Origin: Cryptomeria japonica
Taxonomy: Eukaryota > Streptophyta > Pinopsida > Cupressales > Cupressaceae
Direction: 5' to 3'
Assembly (NCBI RefSeq): GCF_030272615.1
Contig: NC_081405.1
Location: 612,656,920 to 612,720,919, forward strand
Length of the DNA stretch: 64,000 bases
Shown here: one piece after another, positions 1 to 14,123 of the stretch
Layout of the letters: each line of letters opens with the position of its first letter
How positions within the stretch are numbered: the first letter of the stretch is position 1
Program-made: the position numbers and the translations under genes
The notes under the pieces: model-generated
What the model was told of the DNA's origin: nothing
Databases searched by the model: none
What the model saw: the letters and a program-made list of their open reading frames with translations, nothing else

Positions 1-320
1 CGCACCTCCATCTATCAAAACACATTTAACTCTATGTTTATGGATCATGGCTTCAATATGCAATGGCTGGTTATGTGGATGATATAGGGAGTTTTCATCT
101 TCTTCAGAGAAGGTCAAATAGTGAGGTGAAGTTAGATGACCCACCATAGACTGAAACCGATCAATGTCTAAATCTTTTGGAATATTAGTGGTGAGAATTT
201 CTTTGTCCAAGATCTCTTTATGAGCAAAAGAGATTTTAAGCAACTCAAAGATTGATATTTGAGCATTTGTCCTCTTAAGTTAGTCAACAATGCTATATCT
301 AGAGGATGATGATGAAGTTA
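1..320 (-). pseudogene. Ty3/gypsy aspartic protease fragment, cut by window edge
   Basis: On the minus strand, bases 60 to 1 read HIEAMIHKHRVKCVLIDGGA in the same frame as the upstream gag relic. The V-L-I-D-G-G-A core is the retropepsin active-site loop of plant Ty3/gypsy polyproteins, where D-[ST/G]-G supplies the catalytic aspartate. An in-frame stop near 320 separates it from the gag relic. The rest of pol lies left of the window, so I cannot tell whether reverse transcriptase and integrase survive. The family call is confident. The lineage is not resolved. Confidence 0.75.
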
Positions 321-321
321 G

Positions 322-1440
322 CTATTTAAATTTATCAAATGTTGATTCTTTTTGTTTGTTTGATGAGGTTGGTATGTTTAATGATGTTTGAGACGAAGTT
401 GAAGAACTAGCTCCTTGGAGAGTTACTTTCTTTTGAGAATGAGTCATAGCATTTGCATGTTCTGATTCATGTTGTTTATCTTTGATTATAATCACATTGC
501 AATATTCAAGTTGGGAAGACTCAATCATGTTGATGACGTTGTCATTGCTGGCATAAGCATAATTTACTTTGGCACCTCCTTTTGTTTTTGAGTAATCACC
601 TTGTTCATAAATAGGTAAGGGGTCCTTAAAAGCTTTATGATCAGCATTTGTTGGGTGATTCCCAACAACAATTTTACCAGCATCTATGAGATCTTGAATC
701 TCATGCTTGAGCTTCATGCAATTGTTTGTGTTATGACCTTTATTCTGATGGTAGTCGCAACATTCATTTTCTCTCCACCATTTTGGTTTGACTTCCGGAT
801 CATATGGCCTAGAATTATTTGGTAACATTATCAGGTTATTTTCCAATAGAGTTTTGAAAGAGGATTCATATGATTCTTCCAGAGGAGTGAATTTTCATCT
901 ATGTTTCAAAAGCCAAGGTTTCTCTTTGAACCACTCTTTTGCTTTCTTCGGAGGATTTTCAATTGCGGTTTCAGCTTCTTTGAGTGATTGTGTGCCACTA
1001 GCCAAGTTAAATATCATGGGCTTTGAGTTGGTTTTAACAGTGTCTACTACTCCATCATTAACAATGTTCTTGTTGTTGTCTTTGCCATACTTCCAATAAT
1101 TGTTCTTCTCTTTAGAGCTAGATCATGGTTGTGTTTCTTTCCAAGGTGAGATATCTCCTTTCTTTATAAGCACATCTTCCATTCGGATAGCATTATCTAC
1201 CATTTTGTTAAATGATGGGTGCACTTTCATTTGGATATTATATTTCAATTCAGGGATCAGATTGTTGACAAATATATCCATTTTCTCATAATTTGGGATA
1301 GGTCATGAATACCTAGATAAAATCTTTCTCCAACGTTGGAGGAAAGTGAGAAAAGGCTCCATTGTTTTCTATTTGGTATTGAAAAGTTCAATCATAGTAA
1401 CAAGATGTCGAATGCTATAGGAGTATTGTTGTAACACTAA
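322..1440 (-). pseudogene. Ty3/gypsy gag relic
   Basis: Read right to left. Around 1,100-1,430 there is a retrotransposon gag core with the motifs MEPFLTFLQRWRKI and MDIFVNNLIPELKYNIQMK, followed by a linker. The C-terminal part (846-322) begins near a F-T-P-L-E-E-S-Y-E-S motif and holds a Cys/His segment, CDYHQNKGHNTNNCMKLKHE, followed by IQDLIDAGKI. That segment is typical of plant gypsy gag proteins, lies just before the protease and probably binds nucleic acid. Several in-frame stops are present, for example a TAG near 1,370 where a CAG codon is likely. Upstream (1,440-1,640) a 65-codon open stretch may be gag N-terminus but is not recognisable. No 5' LTR could be delimited. Confidence 0.75.
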
Positions 1441-4400
1441 TACATTTGGACTAGATTTTTGATGGAGGTTTTCGACAGAGAAGGTATATTGTGACCAAAT
1501 TTGATTTTTTTGAAAAAATGCCCGAATTCATCGAAATTCCGATGGTAATTTGCCATTTGGTTTCTAAAATTGTTAATGAATTTTTTTTTTTCAAATGTGC
1601 TTGAGTTCATTGTAATTCCAACGACAACGTCCATTACTTAAAAAAACAAGAGGGCAAGTTATTTGTGCATTGCAATCCCGCGTAGGTGTCCGTGGCGACT
1701 TCAACCCCCAACAAGATCAAACCCATGTCGAAGGCATTTGTGCATTGCAATCCCATGTAGGAGGTAGATTATTCACCTTAATTTCATGTTGCAAAAAATT
1801 ACACCATTCAAGAGATTATGCAACTTTTGCTTTTATACATGCTAGCTATGCATGCATTCTTGTGAAATATTGACCAATTGTGGAAGCAACTCTTGGAGTA
1901 TGAGAGATTCCTTTTTTATGCAAAAGATGTTAGGAAATGAGACATGTGGTGGTTAATTGCCCAATTTTTAGATGCAAATTGGTCAATCTCATATTCATAT
2001 TGATTATCCAATCTCAGGTCGGATGGCTCCTAGTCAAAGGTGTGGTTCCCTAAATGTGTAATCCCTATAGGAATCCACTCCTCATAAAACCATAGAACTG
2101 TGATTGAGGAGTGAGCGTTCAATTTTGTCAGAGAAATCCCTTCCTCTCATATATGTGTTGATTGATCATTATTGTAAGAGCTAATATATAGGGCGGTGTC
2201 TGCCTCTGGTTGCTCAATCGATGGAGATCAAACCAACGCACAAGAAAACAATGGGAATGAATATTATTCAAGTGATTTACAACCTTCATTCAGTGTTGTT
2301 CGGGCAAGCCTTTCTTTCTCTTGCCAGCCAGCCTAACAGACCCGACCCAGAAGCCCTAGGGAGATACAATTGTGTTTGGTTTAGCACAATCCTAACCTAG
2401 AAGGGGTGGACTGAAAATCTCCAACCACACAACTTATCACTTTGTGATTAACATACAGTATAAAGCTAGTCTATATGACCCCCAAACCATTTCTTACTAT
2501 CTCGGGTTACCCTAGTTTAGGGTATTGGCAGTTGTTACTAAATCTTCTCTATTTTAGGGTATTGGCAACTATCTCTCCTTCTGCATAGTTTTAGGTGGCA
2601 TACAAAGTCATTGCCTTCTTTGGCTTCCTTGCGGACTCAACCTCAATGATCATCTTTTGCAAACTTACTTTCTTCAATACTCTCTTCATTATCCTTTCAA
2701 AGTTGAATTGTAGCCACTTAGGAACATCTAGATTCTCATCACTTTGATGGATGGGTTCATGGTAGTTACAACCTACTTTTGCCTTTGTTCTTCATCTTGT
2801 TGCTTGTGCACCTAAGTTTAAAATTTTGGAGGAGTCATCTTGGGGGTGGGGGCCTAGATAGATCCTCTTTTTCTTGTCCTCCATGCTTCTTTGACTCCAT
2901 ATTCTAAGTTCCTTCTGACTTATATTTCATTTTCATGAGTCAACTTATAGTTCTTAATTTAGTTATAGGCTAGTATCTTGTGTGTTGATTGTACCTCTTA
3001 GTTTGATAAGGTTTTGGGTGGAATTTAATCTCTAATTTTGAGGAAAAAGTTTCCCTATAAATGCAATTTCAAAATTCATTTTGAGGGTTATTTAAGGTCC
3101 AAGTTTAGTAACACTACTTAGTGTGTTTTCTTTCAAAATACATTTAGAAATAGGCTATAGATTGAATACTTGTGCTTTGCTAGTATATTTTGAATAATTA
3201 ATGGAAATGAAGTTCATAGTTTGCAACAGTATTGGTAGTCTTTTTTGATTGCTTTGTAATCTTTTATTTCTTTCATTTTCCTTAGTCTTGAATTAATATT
3301 TACATTTATGAAACATCTTCTTTGTTATAATCAATTTATGCATCTTTCGTGGTGATTGAGGTTAATAAGGAATGTGTGAATGAATAGTAGTTGTTGTTCT
3401 AGAGCTTTCCTTGGTCTCATTTTCATGTTAGAATTGTCAATTTTAGCATGATAAATTATTTACATACAAGGTTATTTCTAGATTTTGTTGATAATGTGGG
3501 TTTAGGTAATACTGATGATTCATTTTCTCGTAGCCTTGTTCTATCTTTTGCAATTTATTTTAACCTTTTAGCTTAGGCAGATTGAGAAATCGACATTTCA
3601 ACTTGATTAGTGACATTTTCCCCTTGAACAACTTGATTAGGAAATGATAAATTCTAAAGGTAAGCTAACTTAACTCAAGGGACTGAGATGATATCCTACC
3701 ATGAAAGATGATAGTTCTAAGCAATAGACTACCTAGTGATATGAAAGTTGATGCAAGATAGTAAGGACAACAAGGAAATTTATTTTGAACTTTGACAAGA
3801 TTGAATCTTTGGGTGGAAGTTTGAATGGATTGATAGCGAAAAGGCATGTTGATGTAGAGAATCCAATAAACTCAACCAACAAGGGAGATATTTCTCCCAA
3901 CTCACCTATTAAATTAGGTGTCAACCCTTCACTTACTCACAAGAACCCTCACAAGGCCACAAGTTACTCAAAAGGATTCAATACCCCAAAAAACACCCAT
4001 ACTCACCAACCCTCACCCAACCATTGAATCACACTCAAACAGGACAAATAAAAATGTCTAAGTCACAATCCAACTCTTCAAAATTCAATCACCACCAACA
4101 CCCTCAACCCTTATTCACACAAATCCTCCTTCAATTGGATCTTCTAATCCCCCCGGTACTCAACTCACAAAATGTACTAGATATCCAAAAACCAATGTAC
4201 TTTCGGATACTCTTACAAGAACCACTCAACATATACCACCATGGGTCTTTACCCTCCCAACCACCCAAAGGTCAAAGGAAGATTCACTGCTGCAACACTC
4301 AATTTTTGTGACAGTATCAAGCACTTAGGATAGTCACTCCTTTTATGATAGTATCAAGATCAGATCGATACTGGACTAGGTAATAATGGAACCGCCAACA

Positions 4401-7400
4401 ATTTATTTCTCATCTCAAATAATAAAGAGAATATAGGGCTGCATCTATGAAGAAAAAAAAATGTTGGAAAAGACTATTTCCACCTACTTGGCCACCTAGG
4501 AGTGGTTTTTGAGGTGTATTCAAAGCTTTTACTTCTTTTGTTGCATTTTCACTTGAAATATGGTTGAATTGGCTTTGTAAGCTCCTAGATACTTGGTACA
4601 TGTTCTAATCAAGTTAAAAGAGTCTCAAGACTACCATATAGTCATGCTCTACCTTATCCAGCTACTCAATTAGCTTCCCAAACTTATAGGACATATCGTT
4701 TTATTCCTTACTTTGAGTTGAAATTGTCTTGGGTTAGATATAACTAAAATAAGACATTCCTTCAACTACTTCAAAAATCGTCAAAAAGACTTCATACTAC
4801 TATCTACATGTGTTTCTATCTTAAGAAGTCTAATTTATGCAAGTGAAAAAACACCTAAGAGGTCATAGCTACTCCTTTTGACTTGGTAATATTCATGGTT
4901 TTTCTTTGTCTATTTAACTTCATTCCTTGCATCTTACCCACTATCTTGTAGCATACTTTTTTTTTTGAGTGAATTGCATTTATTGGACTGTTGTGCATCT
5001 TTAAAATCATTTGACAACATCAGGAAATGGTTTTCCTTCTTTATTACTCGACTATATCATTTAATATGCATGGATGGTATTATCATTTAATTTTCAAGAT
5101 GGACCTTATATGGATGGTCCTTGCACCTTTTCAAATTGAACTTTTGCAAAAGTCCAAATTTGGAGAGGAAATTCCTACTATTTGCAAATCCAACATTCAT
5201 CTTTCAAATTTTAGGTCCAATTTCCATGAATAAGGGTTCCCAAGACCCTAGTCCTATAAAAATGAGCCATGAGGAACATCATGAATAAGGGAATGAACCA
5301 AATTTATGGAAACATTATCAAACCTAGGTACAATTAGGCATAAATAAGGCACAGCCACTTAAATTGAGTCCAAACTTAGTGTATATTTTTAAAGAGATAC
5401 AACTTATGATGCAATATTTAGCCCCCTCTTAGAAAGAGTATGAAATTAAGCTCATGTACTCTTGGGAAAATATGGAGAAACCAAATATTCTTTCACCAAG
5501 ATATTGAAGAGTCAAGATGACTACAAGTTTGGAAAGTGGTAGCTCCCAAGACTTATGATATTATCAATCTACAATATTGAGATAAAAGGGAAGTACAAAG
5601 TGAGTAATATGAGTAACATTGGTAACACACATAGAGCATGAAAAACACAAAGTTATGACATTTATAACTAGTAAGATTCATATATTCTCACTAGGAACCA
5701 TATCAAAAAGACAAGGCCTAGATCTAGGACTAGTAAGATCCTTATATAGTTACTAGGAGTCATGTCAGAGACACATAAAAGCATGATACCCAAGCTAGTA
5801 ATATCCTCTAATACTTAGTCATAGATCGCATTCTAACAACAAATAGAGACCTAATTGTGAAATTTTGAGGTCCATTGGGAAAAAGTTGTCATATTGCCAT
5901 GACAACTTTTGCATTTCTTGTAGAAACTTCTTTAAAATATGGTTGGAAAGTTAGTTTATCATGGTTTGAGGTTTTAACCCACTTGGATGGGAATAAATAG
6001 GCCTTTGGCATGCCATCCAAGAGTTTTTCTTAATGAAATTGGGGTTTTATGTGCATTTTTTGACATTTCAGTCTGATTCTCTTCATTTTTCATTGTGAAA
6101 ATCATCATAATTTGATGGGAAGTCGATTGGATGTGGTAGAGCGATGAGTTAAATTCATTTTTTATTTTTTTGGCATTGAATTTAATTGTGTTATAAATTA
6201 GATATCATAGTTTTTCCAAAAAATGTCAAAACCTTGTCTAGCTAGTGTTTACCAAGAGGAGTAAATAATGTATAGTTTGGTTTCCCATGCATATAAATTC
6301 ACCCAAATGTGTGGGAAGACCTTTTTTCATGCTATGTATCATATCAGGGAAGAATTTGGTGGGAAGACCAAGCGATTGGTATTTTGAAGTGGTTGATGAT
6401 AGAGAGAGGGGTGAGGGGACCCTATGCAACCTTTGGAAGGGTTTGTCGATCAAAACCAAATGAAATAGATTAAATTTCTATGGCTGTCCTAAGGGTATTG
6501 ATTGTCACAGCCATAGTTTTACTACTGATATTGTTTTTATTTTGATAGAGTTGTGTTTGTAAACCCAAGTGTGCACATGTAATGGAGTCATGAGATGCCT
6601 TAAGACTACATCAATACTTAACAACAACATAGTGTGTAGGCACCTAAAATATGAAAGGACTACATATTGGAAGGTGCGTCTGATGATGCCATGAAAGGTC
6701 TGATATCCCTATGTATCAGACTGAGAAAACCAGTGAAAGACAAAAAAAAATGCATTGAGAAGGCAAAAGGTTGAATTGCCTAATGTTTGTTGTTGAAGTG
6801 ATGTGTGGGGACCCTGCCAAGTCAAATACCTTGTTGTAGTTTCAAAGGGTGGAAAAATAATAAGCATTTTATTTACCATCCTAATAGACCATCCATCATA
6901 ACAATTATTACCAATATTGATGTGTGTGTTGCAAACAAAGTTCTAGAGGAAGGCTCTTTCTGTTGCAATACCAAGTGAGTGTTCATAGACCTTTTGTAGG
7001 GTCCTCCTAGCCTAGAGTTAGGATTTCAAAGCCTACATACATTGATTTGGCCTTGTGGCCATCAATGAGTGCTCACCCAATAGGACAAGTCTTGAGACTG
7101 ACAATTTTGGAAGTGTGGCATTGTTGAGAGCCAACACTTATGTGTGAACCTCGTCTTCACATATTATGATTAGTTGCCATGATACTTGACCCTATCCTCA
7201 TGGTGTTGGCTCAATTCATATTATTGTGTTTTGTTGAAGAAACATGATGTGAGAAGTTTGATGCAGAGGCAAGGGTAGAACTCAGTATTTCATATTAGGA
7301 CAGAAACCACACTGATTAGGCAAGTCAGGTAAGGTCTCTCCAATGTTTAGGATATTGAATTCACATTAGACACTCATGGATTACCCCAATTAGACATTAG

Positions 7401-7620
7401 TCAACTTAATATATTATACAAGGATTGCATACCACAAAGCCATTAGATATGTTTTGAGATGAAAAAGAAGAGTTAAATGGTTTTGGTTCAATGATGATAA
7501 TTTCTATTTTCAAGTAATTTAATTTGGTATATTATACTGAAACATGATTTCATAACTAACATTTCAACTTCTATATAACTAGTTCTATAGCCCGATTTTC
7601 TTGCCTGTGAAGAAAGACCA
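1441..7620. other. no recognisable gene
   Basis: AT-rich sequence with only short open stretches. The longest (3,785-4,027 and 4,024-4,311, plus strand) match no family I know and overlap in different frames. Bases 2,515-2,570 contain a short duplication (TTTAGGGTATTGGCA twice). The first kilobase may hold the 5' LTR of the gypsy relic to the left, but I found no second copy to prove it. I see no RNA gene or convincing element terminus, including no CACTA terminal repeat that pairs with the right side of the element beginning near 7.6 kb. Confidence 0.5.
1661..1760. repeat. 25-bp direct repeat, 75 bp apart
   Basis: Bases 1661-1685 and 1736-1760 are two copies of a 25-bp segment beginning ATTTGTGCATTGCAATCCC, with two mismatches. 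They probably arose by slippage or a small duplication in the 5' part of the decayed gypsy element. Confidence 0.6.
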
Positions 7621-7622
7621 TA

Positions 7623-10600
7623 TCAGACAATATCAACGAACAACAAAATAAGAAGACAATTTCTAGATTGTGGTCTAACTTGAAAAGAAAAGGTGATGGA
7701 AAATGTTATTGTCCCTGCAAAATTTGTAAGGGGTTAAAGACTAGAAGACTTTTAATCAAAATAGCGAAGAAACATTGTAGGCTGCATGGTCACATTGAAG
7801 GTGGACATGATTATCATCCATTGGTAAGTTTTTCATTATATCGTTTTAACAATTTATATACATAATAAATCACGTGATGATGAGATCATGATCATGTTTT
7901 ATTTATGTTTATCAATTTTATATAGGTCGAGCACCCCAGAGCACATGGTATGGATCAACACAACTCAGAGAATATGGTTTTTGAAGTGGATGAACATGGA
8001 GGTGTGAATATTGAAGTTGAAGATAATGATCCCATGGAAGATGACGATCATGAGCCAAAAAACACAATTGAAGATGATGGTACAAATACATTGATCCATG
8101 ACACATTTGGTACTCGCGCAGCTGATCATGATGATGAAGATGACCTTGATGTTGTTCATGATGTCCCTCTACTTGAGAAGGCATCTGAGGCCCTTTACGA
8201 AGGCTCGTAGACAACTCTTCTCTCTTTTGTATTGTTGTTGGTGAACTTGAAGGTTATGAATGGTTTATCCAACATAACAATGTCACGTATGTTAAGGTAT
8301 GTCATATATATCATAATAAATTGTGAATCATGATGTACCATTAATATTCTTTATATTAACAATTATATTTTTTTGTTGTAGATTGATAGGTGAGTTTTTG
8401 TTACCACCATCAAATATTATATCTCACTCATACCGAGAATTATCTATCATTATGAAAGATATTGGAATGGAGTATCAAGCAACAGATGCTTGTCCCAATG
8501 ATCATATTATATATCACAAACAACATGAATTTTGAACTGAATGCCTTGAATGCCATATCAATAGATATCGAACAGATCAAATAACAAAAAGGGTTCTTTG
8601 CAAGGTTCTTCTCTATATTCCCATTATTCCACGTATGCAATGATTATTCAAGTGCACTAGCTTGGCACAATTTATGGATTACCATGCACGCAATAGAAGT
8701 CGAGATGACATTATTCGAATGCCTATAGATGGTTCAACATTTATGGACATAGAGGAAAAGTGGCCACACTTTAAAGAAGAACCTCATAATCTCAGGCTTT
8801 CATTGGTAGCGGATGGTGTCAATCCATTTGGAGATATGAGATTTGTTTACTCAGTGTGGCCTTTTTTTGTTATTAACAATAACATTCCTCCATGGATGTC
8901 AATAAAGAGGGAACACATAATGTTGGCAATGATTGTTCCAGGTATTTTATCATTTAAATATAATCGTCTAAATTTAATTATAAATATTGCAGTAAAATTG
9001 TCATAATAATTATGTAATGTTTTTGTTCATTCAATTAGGTAAGTACCAAGTTAAAGATATGAATGTATATATTGAGCCTCTTCTCGACGAGTTGCTGGAG
9101 TTATGGAATGGTGTCACTATGTATGACGTCTCTAGACCAATAGGACAAAGATAATTTCAATTTCATGTGATTCTTCTATGAACAATACACGATGCCCCAG
9201 GGCTAACACATTTTTGTGGTATGTTATAATGTTTAAGTTGTGCATGAACATTATAATTTAAAAAATTATCATATTTAATCCAATTATACATTATCTTGTA
9301 GGTTCAAACAAAGGGAAAATTTGCATGTCATGTTTGTGGTCCAAAGATAAAATCTCGTCATTCAAAAAGTTTAGGAAAGCAGGTGTTTGATGAGTATAGG
9401 CACTTTCTCCACAAAAATCATATGTATCGAAATACTGAAAAACATCTTTTCAATGGGAAAGAAGAGAATACATCAAAGCCACGAAGAATGACACCTCACC
9501 TGTGGAAGTTGGAATATAATAGAATTAATCATCAAGGTAATGCCATTCCATCTATTGGTTTGTCATAAAACATCTTTTCTATTTTGTTTTGTTTACTGAT
9601 GATGTGATTGATGATCATGAAGGTTGTGAAGGCATAAATGACCACCTTCCTAAGGGACTAAAAAGTTATCCCCGATAATTTAGTACGTTGCCCTACTACA
9701 AGCAATTACAAATTGTTCATTTGTTTGATAGTATGCATATTGGAAAGAATATTACAGAGACATTATGGAAAATATTGGATGGAAGGAATGACAAAGAAAA
9801 AAATTTCAAACTATGTAGTGACATTCAGGATTCCAATCATGCAATGATAAATGTCATTCAATCAAATAGCCATGGAGATCAGATTAATATAAGTGAGCTT
9901 CCATGGTTATTAACGGACCAGCAAAGCAATGCTATTAAAGAAGTCATACGAAAAATTTGATTTCCCACAAGATTTGTTGCGAACATAAACAATCTCATAT
10001 CAAAGAAAAGTGAATTTGGGCTAGGGATGAAAGCGCATGATTGGCATACCTTCATTAAGGTAATTCATGTTCTTGTGTTTTTAGTATGTATTTAAGTACT
10101 TCGTGTACGTGTACTTTTCATTGTATTATGTTACAAAAAAATGAAAAGATAATTTTATAATTGTTGCAGTACATTCTACCTCTATCTCTCCTAGACGACT
10201 TCGACAATAATGTCAAGCAAGTCATATATGATCTTGGAAAATACATGAGGTAAGTAGTGATATTTGTTCAGTTCGTTGTAAAGATATTATATTTTCTATT
10301 TGTTTTACTTGTTATATAATATATTTTTTTGCATCTTCAATATCTTGTAGGTGGTTGTCATGTAAATAAATCCATAAAGATGATATAAAATAGTGGAAGA
10401 GAAAAATTCCTCATTTAATGTATGAAATGCAAAAGTGTCTACCTCCATCTTTTTTCAATGCACAAGAACACTACCTCATACACTAAGTTGAGGAGATTGA
10501 ATTGTGTGGACCTGTACACACTAGGTCAATGTGGATGGTTGAGAGGCACTTGAAATTTTTGAAGGCTTTGGTTCGACAAAGAGTACATCCTGAGGGTTCT

Positions 10601-11581
10601 ATGGTGGAGGGATATCTGGTATACCAAACTATGGTGTACATTTTTTAATATCTTCCTAAGTTTGCAGCAAAGATCCATGTGGATCACATTTGGGATCCCA
10701 ACCCCATTAACAAATTTGAAGGGGAGTACTTGATGGGGAAAGGTAGATTGAGGAAAGTGAGAGGTAATTATAAGATGTTATTGTAGTTAATTAATTCTTA
10801 ATCTTCAAAATAAATCGATTGTAAGACGTCTATTTATTTTTTGTACAGTTGGTCGAGAGTGGGATGCACTACATTTGTATATTGCAAACAATCTTGATTG
10901 GATGACGGTATGGATTGAACATTGTCAACATTATGGACGCATGTTAAAATGGGAAGGTGTGGCTTCATTGGTTAAAGAAGCTCATCGTAATGGAGATTCC
11001 AATGTTACGCAAAGGGAAATTGATTTAGCATATAGTTTAAGAGATAAACATGTACGTATAAATTTATTAATCACCCATATGTTTATCAACTCACAATGCA
11101 ATAAATTTTACATGTTTGATATTTCGTAGGTTAAACACCACAACGCTATGTGCTGCAATGGTCATAAATTTCGCATAAAAAAGTTGGATGACATGAAGAA
11201 AACTTGTGATTCTGGCATCGCTACAGTATTTGAGGTGACAAATATTTCATCAAGAAATGACATACATCCTCAACAGTCTCAATATCGATACTATGGCATT
11301 TTGAATGATATACTTGAGTGTGACTTTAATTCCTTCAAATTAGTTTTGTTCATCGTCAAATGGTACAGGCTACGATTGAATAAAAATGATCCCGGTAGAA
11401 CTGTTATTGAACATGATAATGGTTTCACAATGCTAAATACAAGGTTATTTGAACCAGTTGGGGATGAGCCCTATGTTCTTCCAAACCAATGTGAGAAAGT
11501 ATTTTACTCAGAGGTTCCACGTAAATCGGGTTGGTCATTTGTTGTTAGACATTATCCGAAGAAAAAGATACCAAAGAGGTA
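7623..11581 (+). pseudogene. TNP2-like CACTA transposase, multi-exon, with nonsense mutations
   Basis: Likely cut-and-paste transposase. Domains in order: transposase-associated Cys motif (CYCPCKICKG, about 7,704-7,733); TNP2 core (8,382-9,536) with CPND, DGVNPFGDMR, VWPF, PPWM and GKFACHVCG; SMHIGKNI (about 9,735); a DUF4218-like segment (10,059-10,763) with MKAHDWHTFIKY and HPEGSMVEGYLVYQ; and DUF4216 (11,130-11,581) with YYGIL and FEPVGDEPYVLPNQ. Introns with GT..AG borders are visible at 7824-7925, 8297-8381, 8942-9038, 9219-9301, 9537 to about 9622, 10060-10169, 10250-10350, 10764-10848 and 11052-11129. Phase is preserved across the first three. In-frame stops include TAG 8208-8210, TGA 8533 and 8641, and TGA near 9,958, several at positions where Arg (CGA) is expected. 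The reading frame slips by one at the exon joined at 9302. The true start is uncertain: the frame is open upstream of 7,668 with no clear Met. Confidence 0.85.
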
Positions 11582-11628
11582 GAAGAGGAAGTGGATGATG
11601 ATCACGATCGACATTTTCTCAATGATGA

Positions 11629-12124
<496 letters not shown>

Positions 12125-12159
12125 GACCTTGATGTTCATGATGATGAATGAAATGTATG

Positions 12160-13245
12160 AGGTATGCGATTAGTATATTATCTATTTAATATTGACTTCT
12201 TGATAGAATTTTTTTTACATAATTAATTCATTATGTTTTGAATTCTAATGCCATTACATAATTAATTCATGATGCACCTTTTAATATGGAGATGAAGATA
12301 GAGAGAGTGACTATTTATGTGACATTTTTTAAATTGTGTTTATTTATGGAAATTGGATTGTTTATTAGCTATGTGATGGATGTGGATTTAAAATACATAT
12401 GTGATGGATCACATTTTTATGATGATGCATGTGACATTTTTTGAACTTTGTGTTTATTTATAGAATGTGGATTGTTTATTACCTATGTGATGGATGAAGA
12501 TTTATGATACATATGTGATGGATTACATGTTTATGATGACACATATGTGATGATAATTGTGATGCTTAATTATATATACGATGACACATCATGTGATGCT
12601 TATGATGCTTATGATACATATGTATTTATTGTTTATCAAATTACAAATGTAGTAATGCTTATGATGCTCAATTGATGGTGTTGATTTCAGGTATAGTCCC
12701 TGTGTGATGTTGTCACCCTTGGTGGGAAAAGGTCGTTGACTACAGACATCATCAACCATTTAGTTGAGAATCCTGCATAGTCTACATAAAGTACAGATAA
12801 GGAATTAAAAAATTTACAATGATTTTGATGACAACATCTTTTTATTATTTAATACTCTTTTTGTCTACAAAGTTCACGTTGATCATGTTGTGTACTATGT
12901 AATTTTTAGCTAACATAAGATAATTGAATTACATTGTACAGGACCCTAAACCCCTTTGACGAGGATCCTGCACAGCCTCATGGATGGATAGGTATAACTA
13001 GTCAATACACCCTATAGAAACAATTTAATTTTAAAAAATTACTTGGAAAACAAACTTCCTCAGCTTTTCAAACCTCAACATTAGCAGCAAATCTAATACA
13101 GTTATCAACACTTGAGGCCCCAGTTGGACTTATTCCAATTTTAATCCCAAAATCAACTTTAGGGCCAACTTCTTCATCAACATTACCCTCATTTGCAAAA
13201 TTTCTCTCTCATTACCAATTAACTCTCTCATTTCATGGAGTGCAG
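12160..13245. repeat. AT-rich spacer with imperfect tandem duplication
   Basis: Two diverged copies of a roughly 120-bp unit lie at about 12,312-12,425 and 12,428-12,540. Both hold TATGTGACATTTTTT, a TGTTTATTTAT segment and CTATGTGATGGATG. The rest is AT-rich with many ATGTGATG motifs. No exon is clearly recognisable. The short stretch around 12,690-12,780 could be exon sequence, but nothing identifies it. Confidence 0.55.
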
Positions 13246-14016
13246 GTACCCCCAAATAGGTATTTGTCATATATATCTTCGTCGAGTGAGGAAAATGTAG
13301 GAATAGAAAATGAAAGTGACACATGTAGTAGGTCTACAATAGGGAGATCAACAAGAGGTCAAAAGACTAGAAGAAAATTCAATAAAAGCATGAAATTTTT
13401 CCTTGCTCAAGGGAGGTCGTGTTCTTATGATGATGAGACCAAAGGTGACATTAAGGTGCCACTGAGGTACAGACATCTATAGAAACAATGGGTGCCCAAG
13501 GAACTTCCTCCAATAAACACCGATTTTTGTGTTAACGATAGGATATATCGCATAGCACCTTTGTCGTTACATGGTTTAGGCTTATTTTCCATGGACGGCA
13601 TAAAGGTTTGTTACAATAAAGTTGTTGAATTGATGGAGTTTGTTAGACCTTGTTACAATTACAATAATTGGATGCAGGTTGTTAAATATAAAAGAAGTAT
13701 GTGTAGGTATGCACTGTCAGCAAATTATATACAACAAAAAGATAATGATCAAAGTAAACAAGTGGCTGTATACATTGATGGTCGGCCAAAGGCAATAGGG
13801 AATATTTTAGGTTTTATAAAAAGTACGCGACCTGGGTCAACTAATAAACAACCCAATTGCATATTTGAGTTGTGTGAGGGAAATCGTGTATTTGTATGTG
13901 CGATAAAATCAATAAGTGCAGGCGAAGAGCTTCTAATTGATTACAGTTTGAATTGTATAGATACAAACAAAGTTAATATCATGGGGGTGGTACATAATAT
14001 ATACCATTTAAATTAA
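13246..14016 (+). pseudogene. SET-domain (lysine methyltransferase-like) exon inside the CACTA element
   Basis: A long exon starts after a plausible acceptor (TGCAG, ending 13245) and stays in one frame to 14,016, broken by one TAG at 13480-13482 that could derive from CAG. Its first part is basic and serine-rich. Counting from 13,492, GLGLF (residues 28-32) is the N-terminal SET strand. IDGRPKAIGNILGFI and TNKQPNC (PN at 121-122) occupy the place of the family's NHxCxPN motif. ISAGEELLIDYSL (GEELLIDY at 144-151) is the C-terminal SET signature with its catalytic-site tyrosine. SET domains transfer methyl groups from S-adenosylmethionine to lysines. The NHS part is degenerate, so activity is doubtful. 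It lies in the same orientation as both transposase genes and may be the 5' exon of the downstream Transposase_24 gene. No post-SET cysteines are seen. Confidence 0.7.
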
Positions 14017-14123
14017 CCAACCTCCAATTAATGAATCCAATATACCATTTTATTATGAAGTTTTTTTGCTAATTCTATTGGTTTAATTTCGCTAACATTT
14101 TTTATATTTTTTCTTTGTCACAG

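Noticed and set aside
3785-4311. Two overlapping open frames, Asn/Ser/His-rich
   Set aside because: Different frames, low complexity, no domain and no second copy. I cannot support a gene.
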